Source: JAFDWI01 sp964544305 (GTDB taxonomy: Bacteria; Actinomycetota; Acidimicrobiia; Acidimicrobiales; Iamiaceae). From it: a stretch of 43,425 bases of DNA. A model generated the notes under the pieces. The model did no database searches. It worked only from the letters and a program-made list of their open reading frames with translations, and had not been told where the DNA came from. Below are positions 33,682 to 42,148 of this stretch, piece by piece (the first letter of the stretch is position 1; each line of letters opens with the position of its first letter). The stretch spans positions 1 to 43,425 of the forward strand of contig CAZJAZ010000021.1 in assembly GCA_964544305.1 (NCBI GenBank), written 5' to 3'. A program made the translations under genes and the position numbers.

Positions 33682-34731
33682 ATGTCGCGCTACCCCTTTC
33701 CCGTTCCCTACGGCTGGTTCCAAATTGGTTGGGCCGACGACATCAAGGTTGGTGAAGCAAAAGCCGCCTACCACTTTGGTAAACACCTTGTAGTGTGGCG
33801 AGACGAAGAGGGCACGCCGCACGTGCATGATGCGTTTTGCCCACATCTGGGCGCACACATCGGCCACGGTGGGTCGGTGCACGGCTGTGAACTGCGCTGC
33901 CCATTTCACGGTTGGATGTTTGATGCACAGGGTTGCAACACCGACATTCCCTATGCGGAGCGAACAAACCGTAAAGGCAAGCTCCGCACCTACCCCACCA
34001 TTGAACGCAACGGCCTTGTCATGACGTGGTATCACCCCGACGAAGCAGAACCAATGTGGGAGATCCCAGAGATAGAGCACTTCGGTGGCAACACAAAAGT
34101 CATCACCCGATCGTTTCGCATTCAGGCAGCGTGGCAAGAACTGGCCGAAAATGGAGTCGATTCAGCGCATTTCCGCTACGTCCACCACACTGCTGAAGTC
34201 CCGGTCCTAGAAAAATATGAGCCAAATGGGCCACTCGCCAAGATGCGCAGCGCCCAAAAGTTCGTAACTCCACAAGGCGTCGTCGAAGGTCGGATTGATG
34301 TCGACACCTTCGGTCCTGGTTTCACCTTCACGCACTTCAGCGGATTCGTTGACCTTTATCTCATGGGTTGCAACACTCCGATCGACGCAAATTCATGTGA
34401 TCTCAACTTCACGTTTGCGGTCGGTGACCTTGGCGACGAACGAGCCAACTCAAGCGTTGGCAAAGCCTTTGCCGCAGAGATTTCGCAACAGGTCGAAGAA
34501 GATCGAATGATCTGGGAACACAAAGCACACATTGCGCGTCCTGCGCTCGCGACCACCGACGGGCCGTTCACGAAGTTCCGCAAATGGGCCGCGCAGTTCT
34601 ACGTTGACAACCCGGCAGACGCTGCCCCACCATCTGAAACCGGTGTGTATCCGCCACCAATCTGGTTCGATCGCATGGATGACGCCCCAGCCAAAGCAAC
34701 CGTTTCGGCTCGACTTGACGACGAGTACTAG
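33682..34731 (+). CDS. Rieske non-heme iron oxygenase, KshA-like
   Basis: A 349-residue oxygenase. The Rieske [2Fe-2S] ligands are Cys53, His55, Cys73 and His76 (CPH then 17 residues then CPFH). The mononuclear iron motif is NGVDSAHFRYVHH, giving Asn157, Asp160, His163 and His168, the arrangement of 3-ketosteroid 9-alpha-hydroxylase KshA. Length and single-subunit form also fit that group; other terpenoid or aromatic substrates are possible. A reductase such as KshB must supply electrons and is not in the window. A TATAAT box and a KstR-type operator precede it. The ribosome site is GGAG. It ends 5 bases from the convergent SDR gene. Confidence 0.88.
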   Translation: MSRYPFPVPYGWFQIGWADDIKVGEAKAAYHFGKHLVVWRDEEGTPHVHDAFCPHLGAHIGHGGSVHGCELRCPFHGWMFDAQGCNTDIPYAERTNRKGKLRTYPTIERNGLVMTWYHPDEAEPMWEIPEIEHFGGNTKVITRSFRIQAAWQELAENGVDSAHFRYVHHTAEVPVLEKYEPNGPLAKMRSAQKFVTPQGVVEGRIDVDTFGPGFTFTHFSGFVDLYLMGCNTPIDANSCDLNFTFAVGDLGDERANSSVGKAFAAEISQQVEEDRMIWEHKAHIARPALATTDGPFTKFRKWAAQFYVDNPADAAPPSETGVYPPPIWFDRMDDAPAKATVSARLDDEY

Positions 34732-34736
34732 AACTC

Positions 34737-35198
34737 TCAACCTTCCATCAGGTTGTGGATTCCGGCGAGCCCGCCTCCGTCGACCACGAACTCTGCTCCA
34801 GTGCAATAACTCGACTCGTCAGACGCCAAGAACAANNNNNNNNNNNNNNNNNNNNNNNNNNNNNNNNNNNNNNNNNNNNNNNNNNNNNNNNNNNNNNNNN
34901 NNNNNNNNNNNNNNNNNNNNNNNNNNNNNNNNNNNTTGTTTACCAAAATGTCGACCGGGCCAAACGCACGTTCCGTTTCTGCCACAGCCTGTGCCCACTG
35001 ATCTGGTTTGGTGACGTCAAGCGACACAAACCGTGCCGACGCACCAATTGAATCCGCTACCTCACGACCGGTGTCGGCGTTGAGGTCGCCAATGACAACC
35101 CGAGCACCTTCGGCGACAAAGCGCCGGGCTTCCGCTTCACCTTGCCCCTGGGCGGCGCCAGAAATAATTGCTACTTTCCCATCAAGGCGACCCGTCAT
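34737..35198 (-). CDS. short-chain dehydrogenase/reductase, interrupted by a gap
   Basis: The N-terminal ~87 residues show a Rossmann fold of the SDR family: KVAIISGAAQGQGEAEAR (the Gly-rich NAD site), VVIGDLNAD, and SLDVTKPDQW. The last 32 residues (LFLASDESSYCTGAEFVVDG) are the typical SDR end. The catalytic Ser-Tyr-Lys part lies in the gap, where about 130 residues are missing against a usual ~250, so the 100-N size is nominal. An Asp after strand 2 favours NAD. AAGGAG precedes ATG 35198. Its relatives include hydroxysteroid and 3-hydroxyacyl-CoA dehydrogenases, which would suit the lipid/steroid context. Confidence 0.88.
   Translation of the reverse strand: MTGRLDGKVAIISGAAQGQGEAEARRFVAEGARVVIGDLNADTGREVADSIGASARFVSLDVTKPDQWAQAVAETERAFGPVDILVNXXXXXXXXXXXXXXXXXXXXXXXXXXXXXXXXXXLFLASDESSYCTGAEFVVDGGGLAGIHNLMEG
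34836..34935. other. assembly gap, 100 N, inside the SDR gene
   Basis: Exactly 100 N. The SDR reading frame needs roughly 390 bases here to reach normal length. Confidence 0.99.
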
Positions 35199-35370
35199 CG
35201 TTGCGCTCCTTGAATCCGGCTCATGCCACTTCCCAAGATGGTGCCAATTTGCATCTTCTGAGATTGTCGCATAGACGCTGGTCCGGGCAAGACGGGTCGC
35301 ATCCACTAGATTTTCACAAGCCCCAAAAGTTGGGCATCACGTTGCATCGACGAGCGAACACGAGAACTTC

Positions 35371-37704
35371 ATGGCCACCAAGCGGAGGGAAAAACCACAG
35401 AACGAACAGGCAACGAGTTCGCGTCGGGGATCAACCCGCTGGGAATTTGTTGTTGCCATGGCGGCCGCATCGGCGATCTTTGGCGCGTTCGCGCCCGGGC
35501 AACCCACGGGCATCGCCTTCTTCGATGTCATTGAACGAGCAATATTCGCTGGAGCAGTGACGTTATTCGCAGCCGCAAGCAGGCGGTGGGCATGGCTCAT
35601 TTTGGCAGGCACCGCAACGGTCTTCGCTGCAACAATCTGGGGACACCTCATTGGTGTGGTCGCGCTCGGTTTTGCGATGAACGCCGCGCTACGAATGGAT
35701 CGGCGCGACCGGTTGACGGGCGCATTCATTGGAACGTTGAGTATCCAAGTTCTGCTTCGAACCACCGACATCGGGTTTTTTGGAGCAACCGCAATCATCA
35801 CGGGACTTGCGGTCTCGACCGTAGTGCTCAGTGGCTACCGCATGATGCGAAATCGCAACAAACGCCGGTTACACATTGCTTTGAGTGTTGTCGCCGTAGC
35901 CGCAGCTCTTGCCTCGGCCGGCTTTCTCCTCGCCGCGGCTCGTGCAAGCGTTTCGGTAAATAATGCAATCGCTTCGGCGCAACGAGGCCTCGATTCGGCT
36001 TCGGATGCACAGCAGAATGATGCCGCGAACTCCTGGTTGGCTTCGCACCGTTTCTTCAATGAAGCGAACGCCCTATTGAGCACGCCTTTTGCAAAAGTTG
36101 TCTATGCCGTGCCGGTCCTATCGCAGCAGGCGCAAGTCGTCACCACTGCGACAGGATCCGGCGCAAAGATCACCGATTTCGCAGCGCACGCTGCAACCGT
36201 TGCGCCCTATCGCAGTCTTCGTGCCGCCGACGGAACGTTTGATGTGGCCGCCATCCAAAGCATGGTTGACCCGGTTTCCAAAGCTCAAACCGCCATGATC
36301 AATGCGCAGCGTGATCTCGACGAAGCAACCACGCCATGGCTTTTTGCAAATCTTTCCACCAAGGTCAAAAGTTTCGACAAACAACTTGCCAGCGCCATTC
36401 CGCAATCACGCGATGCACTTCGTGCACTTCGTGCTGCTCCCGAGCTACTCGGAGCGAACGGTACACGGCATTATCTCATCCTCTTTGCAAACCCCGCTGA
36501 GGCACGCGGCATGGGTGGGTTTATTGGCGCGTGGGCTGAAATGAGCGCCACCAATGGCAAGCTCAAACTCGTTCGCAAAGGCAAAATGAACGCGTTGGAT
36601 ACGGCTACTGCAGCGTCATCTCGGCACATTACGGGTGAACCAGAGTTTCTGCAACGCTACGGACACCTCCAACCTGCTCGATTCATTCAGAACATTTCAG
36701 CTTCCCCTGACTTCCCAACAGTTGCTCGCGTCGCAGAGCAGCTCTATCCCCAAGCAGGCGGCCGCAAAATTGACGGTGTGATGTATGTCGATCCATTCGC
36801 TCTTGCCTCGCTACTTGATCTCGCTGGCCTTGTGCGAGTACCCGGGATTCCCGAACCAATCACGTCAAAGAATGTTGCACGCTTCTTGATGCATGATCAG
36901 TACATTGACTTTCCCATCAACGATGAGCGAGCCGATTTGCTCTCTGACGTTGCACAGGCAACATTCGAAGCACTCACGACTCGCCCGCTGCCTTCGGTTT
37001 TGAAGGTTTCTGACACCTTGTCTCCAATGGTTCACCAGCGTCGCCTTCTCGCGACCGTCACGAATCGATCAGCCAATAGGTATCTCGAGTCGATTGATCT
37101 CACCGGTGCTTTTCCACGGGCGCACGGCGGGGACTTCATTTCGATTCGCACCAGCAACGGAAGTGCCAACAAGGTTGATTACTTCGTTCGTCAAGTCTCG
37201 ACGTACACCGCCACGGTTAACCCAACAACCGGTGCGACCAAAGGAAGTCTTGGCATCACGCTAAGCAACACTGCGCCAGCTTCTGGGCTCAGCACATACG
37301 TGCTTGGAAACCAAGACACCAGAGCAGGCCGAACAGACGGCCGGCCATTTGGTTCGATCACCACACAAGTCAGTGTTTACAGTTCCCTCGCTCCACAATC
37401 AATGAAAGTGAACGGCAAAACTGTGGGAATGCAGGTCCAACGTGAACTCGGATCTTGGGTGGCAACTCGAACGGTCACCATTGCCCCGGGTGGAACAGTT
37501 TTATTGGAACTCACCACACAGGGATTCCTCCCCACCAACAAGCCATATCGTTTGACGTGGTCACCCCAGGCGAGCGCAAACGCTCCTGGATACGTCATCA
37601 GCGTCAGTAAACAGATCGGCAAGAGCGGCAAGACGAAACCAATCCTTCGAACAGGCTCACCAAGTGTCGTCACTCGCCATTTTCAGGCTTCACTGGATAA
37701 CTAA
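35371..37704 (+). CDS. DUF4012 membrane protein
   Basis: A 777-residue protein. About five or six hydrophobic segments occupy residues 25-195. A long extracellular-type region follows, containing the DUF4012 signatures RHYLILFANPAEARGMGGFI, GAWAEMSATNGKLKL, FPTVARVAEQLYPQAGGRKI and DGVMYVDPFALASLLDL. DUF4012 proteins are common in actinobacteria and their role is not established; they often lie near exopolysaccharide or cell-envelope genes. A surface protein with an LPATG anchor follows downstream. The start ATG 35371 is the first in frame, with no strong ribosome site in front. Confidence 0.9.
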   Translation: MATKRREKPQNEQATSSRRGSTRWEFVVAMAAASAIFGAFAPGQPTGIAFFDVIERAIFAGAVTLFAAASRRWAWLILAGTATVFAATIWGHLIGVVALGFAMNAALRMDRRDRLTGAFIGTLSIQVLLRTTDIGFFGATAIITGLAVSTVVLSGYRMMRNRNKRRLHIALSVVAVAAALASAGFLLAAARASVSVNNAIASAQRGLDSASDAQQNDAANSWLASHRFFNEANALLSTPFAKVVYAVPVLSQQAQVVTTATGSGAKITDFAAHAATVAPYRSLRAADGTFDVAAIQSMVDPVSKAQTAMINAQRDLDEATTPWLFANLSTKVKSFDKQLASAIPQSRDALRALRAAPELLGANGTRHYLILFANPAEARGMGGFIGAWAEMSATNGKLKLVRKGKMNALDTATAASSRHITGEPEFLQRYGHLQPARFIQNISASPDFPTVARVAEQLYPQAGGRKIDGVMYVDPFALASLLDLAGLVRVPGIPEPITSKNVARFLMHDQYIDFPINDERADLLSDVAQATFEALTTRPLPSVLKVSDTLSPMVHQRRLLATVTNRSANRYLESIDLTGAFPRAHGGDFISIRTSNGSANKVDYFVRQVSTYTATVNPTTGATKGSLGITLSNTAPASGLSTYVLGNQDTRAGRTDGRPFGSITTQVSVYSSLAPQSMKVNGKTVGMQVQRELGSWVATRTVTIAPGGTVLLELTTQGFLPTNKPYRLTWSPQASANAPGYVISVSKQIGKSGKTKPILRTGSPSVVTRHFQASLDN

Positions 37705-37733
37705 ATTGTTGCCCATCATGATGAAAGAAATAC

Positions 37734-37749
37734 CCCACGACCGCGTGGG
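37734..37749. promoter_or_regulatory. inverted repeat CCCACG-4-CGTGGG upstream of the LPATG gene
   Basis: Perfect 6-base arms around a 4-base loop, with no T run after it, so not a typical terminator. It ends 7 bases before a possible -10 box, TATAGT (37756-37761), and would lie in the spacer of that promoter. An operator is the simplest reading. Confidence 0.45.
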
Positions 37750-37755
37750 ATCGTG

Positions 37756-37761
37756 TATAGT
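37756..37761 (+). promoter_or_regulatory. possible -10 box TATAGT of the LPATG gene
   Basis: TATAGT lies 53 bases upstream of ATG 37814, preceded directly by GTG. The -35 region is poor and overlaps the inverted repeat. Supported only by motif and position. Confidence 0.4.
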
Positions 37762-37813
37762 GCATCTCGCAGACAAACATCCTTCCAACCAGAGAGAGGT
37801 GAGGGGACTTCCC

Positions 37814-38368
37814 ATGACCACGACTCTTCGTCGCAATCCCATCATTCGTGCCGTTGCATTACTGGCGCTTGCGCTCGGTCTCTTCGCAGCCGCTCCGCTT
37901 TCTGCCGGCGCTGCGCAAGCCTGTAGCGCAATTCCCGGTGACTATGCGTCAACAATGGAACTTCACGCGAACCCTTCAACAACCACACCGGGTTCAACGG
38001 TGGTCATTACTGGAACGGGTTATCCCAAGAATTGCACGCTCACCGTTTACGTTGACGGCAATTCGATTGGAACCGCCACCACCAACGAAAATGGTGAGTT
38101 CTCCAAGAACTGGCTTGTGGGTGAAGATGCCAAGCTTGGCGATCACACGGTTAGCACAAACGTGTCAGGGATCGTACTGAAAGCAAATGTTACGGTTCAG
38201 CTCACCAACGGCAGTGGCACCGGCGGCAACAACAACAGTGGCGCCTCAACCTCACTTCCGGCAACAGGTGCTGATGTTCTTCCATTCCTTGGAGGCGGTG
38301 TCGCACTTCTCGTGATCGGGAGCTTGCTGGTGCTCGGCACTCGGAAGCGTAATTCTCAGCACGCCTGA
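37814..38368 (+). CDS. LPXTG-anchored secreted protein with Ig-like domain
   Basis: A 184-residue protein. The signal peptide spans roughly residues 1-36 and ends SAGAAQA. The mature part is a single beta-sandwich of bacterial Ig-like type (NPSTTTPGSTVVITGTGY, then LTVYVDGNSIGTATTNENGE). A Gly/Asn-rich flexible linker follows. The sorting signal is LPATG at 148-152, with a hydrophobic segment and RKRNSQHA tail. Sortase would fix it to the cell wall; that enzyme is not in the window. A strong ribosome site (GAGGGGA) precedes ATG 37814 and a strong terminator follows, pointing to a well-expressed single gene. It may be a coat or adhesin component. Confidence 0.9.
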   Translation: MTTTLRRNPIIRAVALLALALGLFAAAPLSAGAAQACSAIPGDYASTMELHANPSTTTPGSTVVITGTGYPKNCTLTVYVDGNSIGTATTNENGEFSKNWLVGEDAKLGDHTVSTNVSGIVLKANVTVQLTNGSGTGGNNNSGASTSLPATGADVLPFLGGGVALLVIGSLLVLGTRKRNSQHA

Positions 38369-38386
38369 TTCAACGGTCGTCTGCAT

Positions 38387-38415
38387 AATGACCCCGCCCT
38401 TTGGGCGGGGTCATT
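38387..38415 (+). terminator. rho-independent terminator after the LPATG gene
   Basis: A perfect 13-base stem, AATGACCCCGCCC pairing with GGGCGGGGTCATT, around a TTT loop, followed by a short T run (GCTGTTTT). It lies 18 bases after the LPATG gene stop. It may also stop transcription arriving from the convergent TetR gene. Confidence 0.93.
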
Positions 38416-38456
38416 GCTGTTTTGCGGCCTAGCAGCTCCGGTACCGTTCGAGCTAT

Positions 38457-39059
38457 TTATTGCGTCAAATGATCAAGCATGAGGTGACCGGCCGCTTCTA
38501 CCTCATCATTGACCCGATCCATCGTTGACCAGCCCAGGACCCAACCCACAAGTGCCGAGAACCAGACGTGACCGAGCACTCGTGCAATTGCTTGCCGGTT
38601 GGTTTCATCAAGATTGTTGTCGAGTCCGCGCATGATCGTGCGTGACATAACAAGGGTGACTTGGCGTTGACAGGCGGCAGCACCTTGGTCCGGGGAAACA
38701 AGAGCGGTAACGACGGCCTCAGAAAGCCGTGGCTCTCGCTCCATGGAACGGTGGGCACGATTAATCACGCTCATCACTCGATCCGTAGACGACGAGCCAG
38801 TCGGCGGACGCAGCGAAACTTGATGCTCAAGATCGGTGACCCACATCACGAGCGCTGCGGCGAGCAAATGATCCTTCGACGAGAAGTAGCGATAGATCGT
38901 TCCAAGTGCAACGCCGGCTTCGGAAGCAACGGTTCGCATTTGTACCGCGTCATAACCGCCGCGTCGCCCAAGATCAAGGGCGGTTCGAAGTACCCGATCT
39001 CGCCGCTCAATTTGCCCATCGGTGAGGCCTTCGATGTCGTCCCTGTCCCGTTCGCTCAC
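38457..39059 (-). CDS. KstR-like TetR-family transcriptional repressor
   Basis: A 200-residue TetR regulator. The DNA-binding domain (about 20-68) includes GGYDAVQMRTVASEAGVALG and TIYRYFSSKDHLLAAAL. As remembered, this is close to the helix-turn-helix of mycobacterial KstR, the repressor of cholesterol catabolism that responds to a steroid-CoA. The ligand domain also has the form MEREPRLSEAVVTAL, like KstR. Two perfect KstR-consensus operators lie in the window. The gene starts at a GTG whose first bases overlap the acyl-CoA dehydrogenase stop (GTGA), so the two are coupled. Orthology with KstR rather than a fatty-acid-sensing paralogue needs a phylogeny. Confidence 0.85.
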   Translation of the reverse strand: MSERDRDDIEGLTDGQIERRDRVLRTALDLGRRGGYDAVQMRTVASEAGVALGTIYRYFSSKDHLLAAALVMWVTDLEHQVSLRPPTGSSSTDRVMSVINRAHRSMEREPRLSEAVVTALVSPDQGAAACQRQVTLVMSRTIMRGLDNNLDETNRQAIARVLGHVWFSALVGWVLGWSTMDRVNDEVEAAGHLMLDHLTQ

Positions 39060-40261
39060 TGGGAAGCTCCTTGGGGTTCCTTGGGAAGGCCAAGGACGCG
39101 TTCGCCGATCACGTTGTGCTGAATCTCATTCGTTCCACCCGCGATCTTGATTGACAGCGCGGCCAACATACGCGACTGCCACATTCCCTCAAGCGGGGCA
39201 TGCTTCCACAACCCGCCTCCCGGGCCCTCAATGTCAACCGCGAGATTGGCAAGACGCCGAACGTGTTCCGCGTAGAAGAGTTTCATCACCGAGGCTTCTG
39301 CTCCGAGCGGTGTTCCATGACTCAGCGCGGTCTGCATTCGATAACCAAAAAAGGTGAGAATTTGATGGCGCGTGTAACAGTCAGCGAGCCGTTGCCGAAT
39401 CAGACGGTCATCGAGCAGTCCGCATTGGTCGGCGAGGTCTCGGACAATGCCGAACTCTTTGCCACGCTCGCTTCCGCTGATTGCCGCACGTTCGTTCGAC
39501 AGAGTAGTAACCGCGGCTTTCCATCCACCGCCAACTCCATTCACGATCATGGAACTCGGTACACGAACTTCGTCAAGAAACACCTCCGAAAAATGGGCAT
39601 GACCGGTCAGTTGCTTGAGCGGCCGAATCTCAATGCCCTTTGTCGCCATATCGACCAAGAAGTACGTGATTCCCGCATGTTTGGGCACATCTGGGTCGGT
39701 ACGAGCAAGCAAGATCCCCATAGAGGACTCGGTGGCCTGCGACGTCCACACCTTCTGACCGGTGATGACCCACGTATCATCCGAGGCATCGTAAATTGCT
39801 TTTGTTCGAATACTTGCAAGATCTGATCCGGCTTCAGGTTCACTGAAGAGTTGGCACCACACGTCGTCACCGCGCAACATTGCTGGCAAGAATCGCTGCT
39901 GTTGCTCAGGTGTTCCGTGTCGCATCAAGGTGGGGCCGACCATGCCGTGGGCAACAGCAAAGAGACCACTGGAAACTCCGAACTTTCCTTGCTCTTGACC
40001 AAAGATTGACGCTTCGATGCTCCGCCCGCCACGGCCACCAAATGTTTTTGGCCATGCCACGCCCGCCCATCCACCATCCCAAAGCTTTCGTTGCCATTGG
40101 CAACAGCGGCGGGCATATTCCGCATCCGACATGGCTTCGTTTTGGTGGCCGTTCGAAAAGTCTTCTGGGGAACCTTTGGCAACCGCGTGCTCTTGCAACC
40201 ACGATTGCGCCTGCAAACGAAATGCTGCTTCCTCGGGAGTATCATCAAAATCCACATCCAC
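39056..40261 (-). CDS. acyl-CoA dehydrogenase (FadE type)
   Basis: A 401-residue flavoprotein from GTG 40261. It has an N-terminal helical domain (AGVAWPKTFGGRGGRSIEA), the middle beta domain (CQLFSEPEAGSDLASIRTKA, WVITGQKVWTSQA) and a C-terminal domain ending GGTNEIQHNVIGERVLGLP. It oxidises acyl-CoA to enoyl-CoA, passing electrons to ETF. In actinobacteria such single genes often pair with partners for steroid side-chain CoA esters; here no second FadE is adjacent. It is translated just ahead of the KstR-like repressor, with which it overlaps. A degenerate KstR-like site sits directly in front. A longer start at 40363 adds no homologous sequence. Confidence 0.93.
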   Translation of the reverse strand: MDVDFDDTPEEAAFRLQAQSWLQEHAVAKGSPEDFSNGHQNEAMSDAEYARRCCQWQRKLWDGGWAGVAWPKTFGGRGGRSIEASIFGQEQGKFGVSSGLFAVAHGMVGPTLMRHGTPEQQQRFLPAMLRGDDVWCQLFSEPEAGSDLASIRTKAIYDASDDTWVITGQKVWTSQATESSMGILLARTDPDVPKHAGITYFLVDMATKGIEIRPLKQLTGHAHFSEVFLDEVRVPSSMIVNGVGGGWKAAVTTLSNERAAISGSERGKEFGIVRDLADQCGLLDDRLIRQRLADCYTRHQILTFFGYRMQTALSHGTPLGAEASVMKLFYAEHVRRLANLAVDIEGPGGGLWKHAPLEGMWQSRMLAALSIKIAGGTNEIQHNVIGERVLGLPKEPQGASQ

Positions 40262-40265
40262 AGAG

Positions 40266-40279
40266 TAGAACAGATTCTC
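40266..40279. promoter_or_regulatory. degenerate KstR-type site before the dehydrogenase-repressor operon
   Basis: TAGAACAGATTCTC has a perfect left half (TAGAAC) and two mismatches in the right half against TNNAACNNGTTNNA. It lies 5 bases upstream of the GTG start of the acyl-CoA dehydrogenase gene, where autoregulation would be expected. The match is weak and could be chance. Confidence 0.35.
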
Positions 40280-40387
40280 GTTTTCGATGTTCTTCGTGTC
40301 GGATGACACGTCTTGATGTGATGCGCCTACCCGGCAAACATGAAAGAATGTGCCTGTTTTCACTCACTACCAACTTTGAGGATCGCT

Positions 40388-42093
40388 ATGGAGCGCCTTT
40401 CTGGCCTTGACGCCACGTTTCTCTATCTCGAGACGCCAACGCACCACATGCATGTCGCGATGACAATGGTGCTTGATCCATCAACGATGGAAGGTGGTTA
40501 CTCGTTTGACAAGATAAAGGCGTTTGTTCGCTCTCGGTTGCACGTTGTGCCGCTGTTTCACCGTCGCCTGGCACAGGTTCCATTTCGGTTGAATCATCCA
40601 GTCTGGGTTGAGGACCCAGATTTTGATCTTGACTATCACATTCGACGTATTGGGGCACCCGCGCCTGGCGGTCGTCGTGAATTGGCAGAACTCGCAGGCC
40701 AGATTGCCAGCACGCAGCTTGACCGCACCAAACCACTATGGGAAATGTGGGTCGTCGAAGGTCTCAAACAAGACCGCATCGGCATTGTCACCAAAGTGCA
40801 CCATGCGGCCGTTGACGGCGCTTCTGGCGCCGACTTTCTCGTGCACCTGTTCGACCTCCAAGCCATTGGAGTCGAAAACTTCGGAGAACCCCAAGACATT
40901 CCTGCGGAACACATTCCGAACGATTTGGAAATGCTTGGATTCGCCGCCGCATCGCTCGGCCGACAAGCCGCGAACATGCCAGCACTCCTTCGCCGCACCG
41001 TCCAGTCCGTTTCAAAGGTGATCCAAGGGCGTCGCGACCCGGCGAAGCTTGTTGGGGCTGCACCGTTGTCTGCGCCGTCGACACCCTGGACGGCGTCGGT
41101 TACCGGTCACCGTTCGACCGCGTTTGCTCGTGTGCCACTTGACGAAATCAAACGAGTGAAGAACACGTTCGGTTGCACCGTGAACGACGTGGTGCTCGCT
41201 CTCGTGTCGGGCACGCTCCGAAGGTATCTCGAGCTACACAATGAATTGCCAAATGAGTCACTTATTGGAGTCTGCCCAATTTCAGTTCGTGACGATGATG
41301 AAACCGCCCAATCGACCTCAGCGAACCGTGTTTCAGGCATGTTCGTTTCTCTTGGTAGCGATATTGACGATGTCGGTGAGCGAATTGCCCACATTCGACA
41401 CTCCACCAAAGGCGCTAAGGAAGAGCACAACGCGGTCGGCGCTTCGATGCTGATGCAGTGGGCTGAATATGCCAGCCCCAACGTGTTTAACCTTGCGTCC
41501 CGGCTTTACTCAAGTACTGGTCTGGCCAGTCGACACCGAGCAATTCACAACGTCATTATTTCAAACGTTCCAGGACCCAACTTCCCGTTGTACTTCGCTG
41601 GCGCAGAACTCGTTGCGGCGTATCCCCTTGGTCCGGTGATGGAAGGGTGCGGATTGAACGTCACCGTTTTTTCCTACCGTGATTCGGTTGACATTGGCTT
41701 CATGGCCTGTCGTGAATTGATCCCTGATGTGTGGAATCTTGCACAGGCCGCNNNNNNNNNNNNNNNNNNNNNNNNNNNNNNNNNNNNNNNNNNNNNNNNN
41801 NNNNNNNNNNNNNNNNNNNNNNNNNNNNNNNNNNNNNNNNNNNNNNNNNNNGCTTCATGGCCTGTCGTGAATTGATCCCTGATGTGTGGAATCTTGCACA
41901 GGCCGCCGAAGAAGCGATGGCCGAGGTCTCCTCCGCTGCAGATGCGGAGCAGCGACACAACGAGCGTGCCGCTGGCAAGAAGCCAGCAAAGTCGAAAGTG
42001 GCGACAAAGACGGCAGCGAAAAAAGTGCCTGCCAAACCCAAGACACCTGCGAAGAAGTCGCCAGCACGAAAGACGACTGCGAAAGCCAAATAG
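40388..42093 (+). CDS. WS/DGAT wax ester synthase/diacylglycerol acyltransferase with Lys/Ala-rich tail; contains a gap artefact
   Basis: The protein opens ERLSGLDATFLYLETPTHHM and carries the catalytic HHAAVDG at 138-144. Later come NDVVLALVSGTLRRYLE and NVIISNVPGPNFPLY, family hallmarks. It uses acyl-CoA to make triacylglycerol or wax esters at the membrane and lipid droplet. A 100-N gap lies inside, flanked on both sides by the same 55 bases; removing the N run and one copy (155 bases) joins the two frames exactly, giving 516 residues. The last ~41 residues are a histone H1-like tail rich in Lys, Ala, Pro and Thr (KKVPAKPKTPAKKSPARK), unusual for the family. A GAGGA ribosome site precedes ATG 40388. 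Confidence 0.93.
41697..41751 (+). repeat. 55-base duplicate, left copy (contig-end overlap)
   Basis: Identical to 41852-41906 on the other side of the N run. It is best explained as the same sequence at the ends of two contigs that were not merged (55 is a common assembler word length), not as a biological repeat. Confidence 0.93.
41752..41851. other. assembly gap, 100 N, artefactual
   Basis: Exactly 100 N between two copies of the same 55 bases. Collapsing them restores an uninterrupted WS/DGAT reading frame, so probably nothing is missing here. Confidence 0.97.
41852..41906 (+). repeat. 55-base duplicate, right copy (contig-end overlap)
   Basis: Right-hand copy of 41697-41751, identical over all 55 bases. 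It encodes the same peptide of the WS/DGAT protein (MACRELIPDVWNLAQA). Confidence 0.93.
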
Positions 42094-42148
42094 CAAGACG
42101 AGATGCCTGAGGGCTCGTCGTAGGGCCATACGTCCCTGATTGGTCTGC

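Noticed and set aside
39257..39270. CCGAACGTGTTCCG, resembling a KstR site
   Set aside because: It lacks the outer T and A of the consensus and is inside the acyl-CoA dehydrogenase coding sequence.
41477..41490. CCCAACGTGTTTAA, one mismatch to the KstR consensus
   Set aside because: It lies deep in the WS/DGAT coding region and is not symmetric outside the core.
41697..41906. Direct repeat of 55 bases flanking a spacer
   Set aside because: The spacer is only N and removing one copy restores the reading frame, so it is a contig overlap, not a biological repeat.
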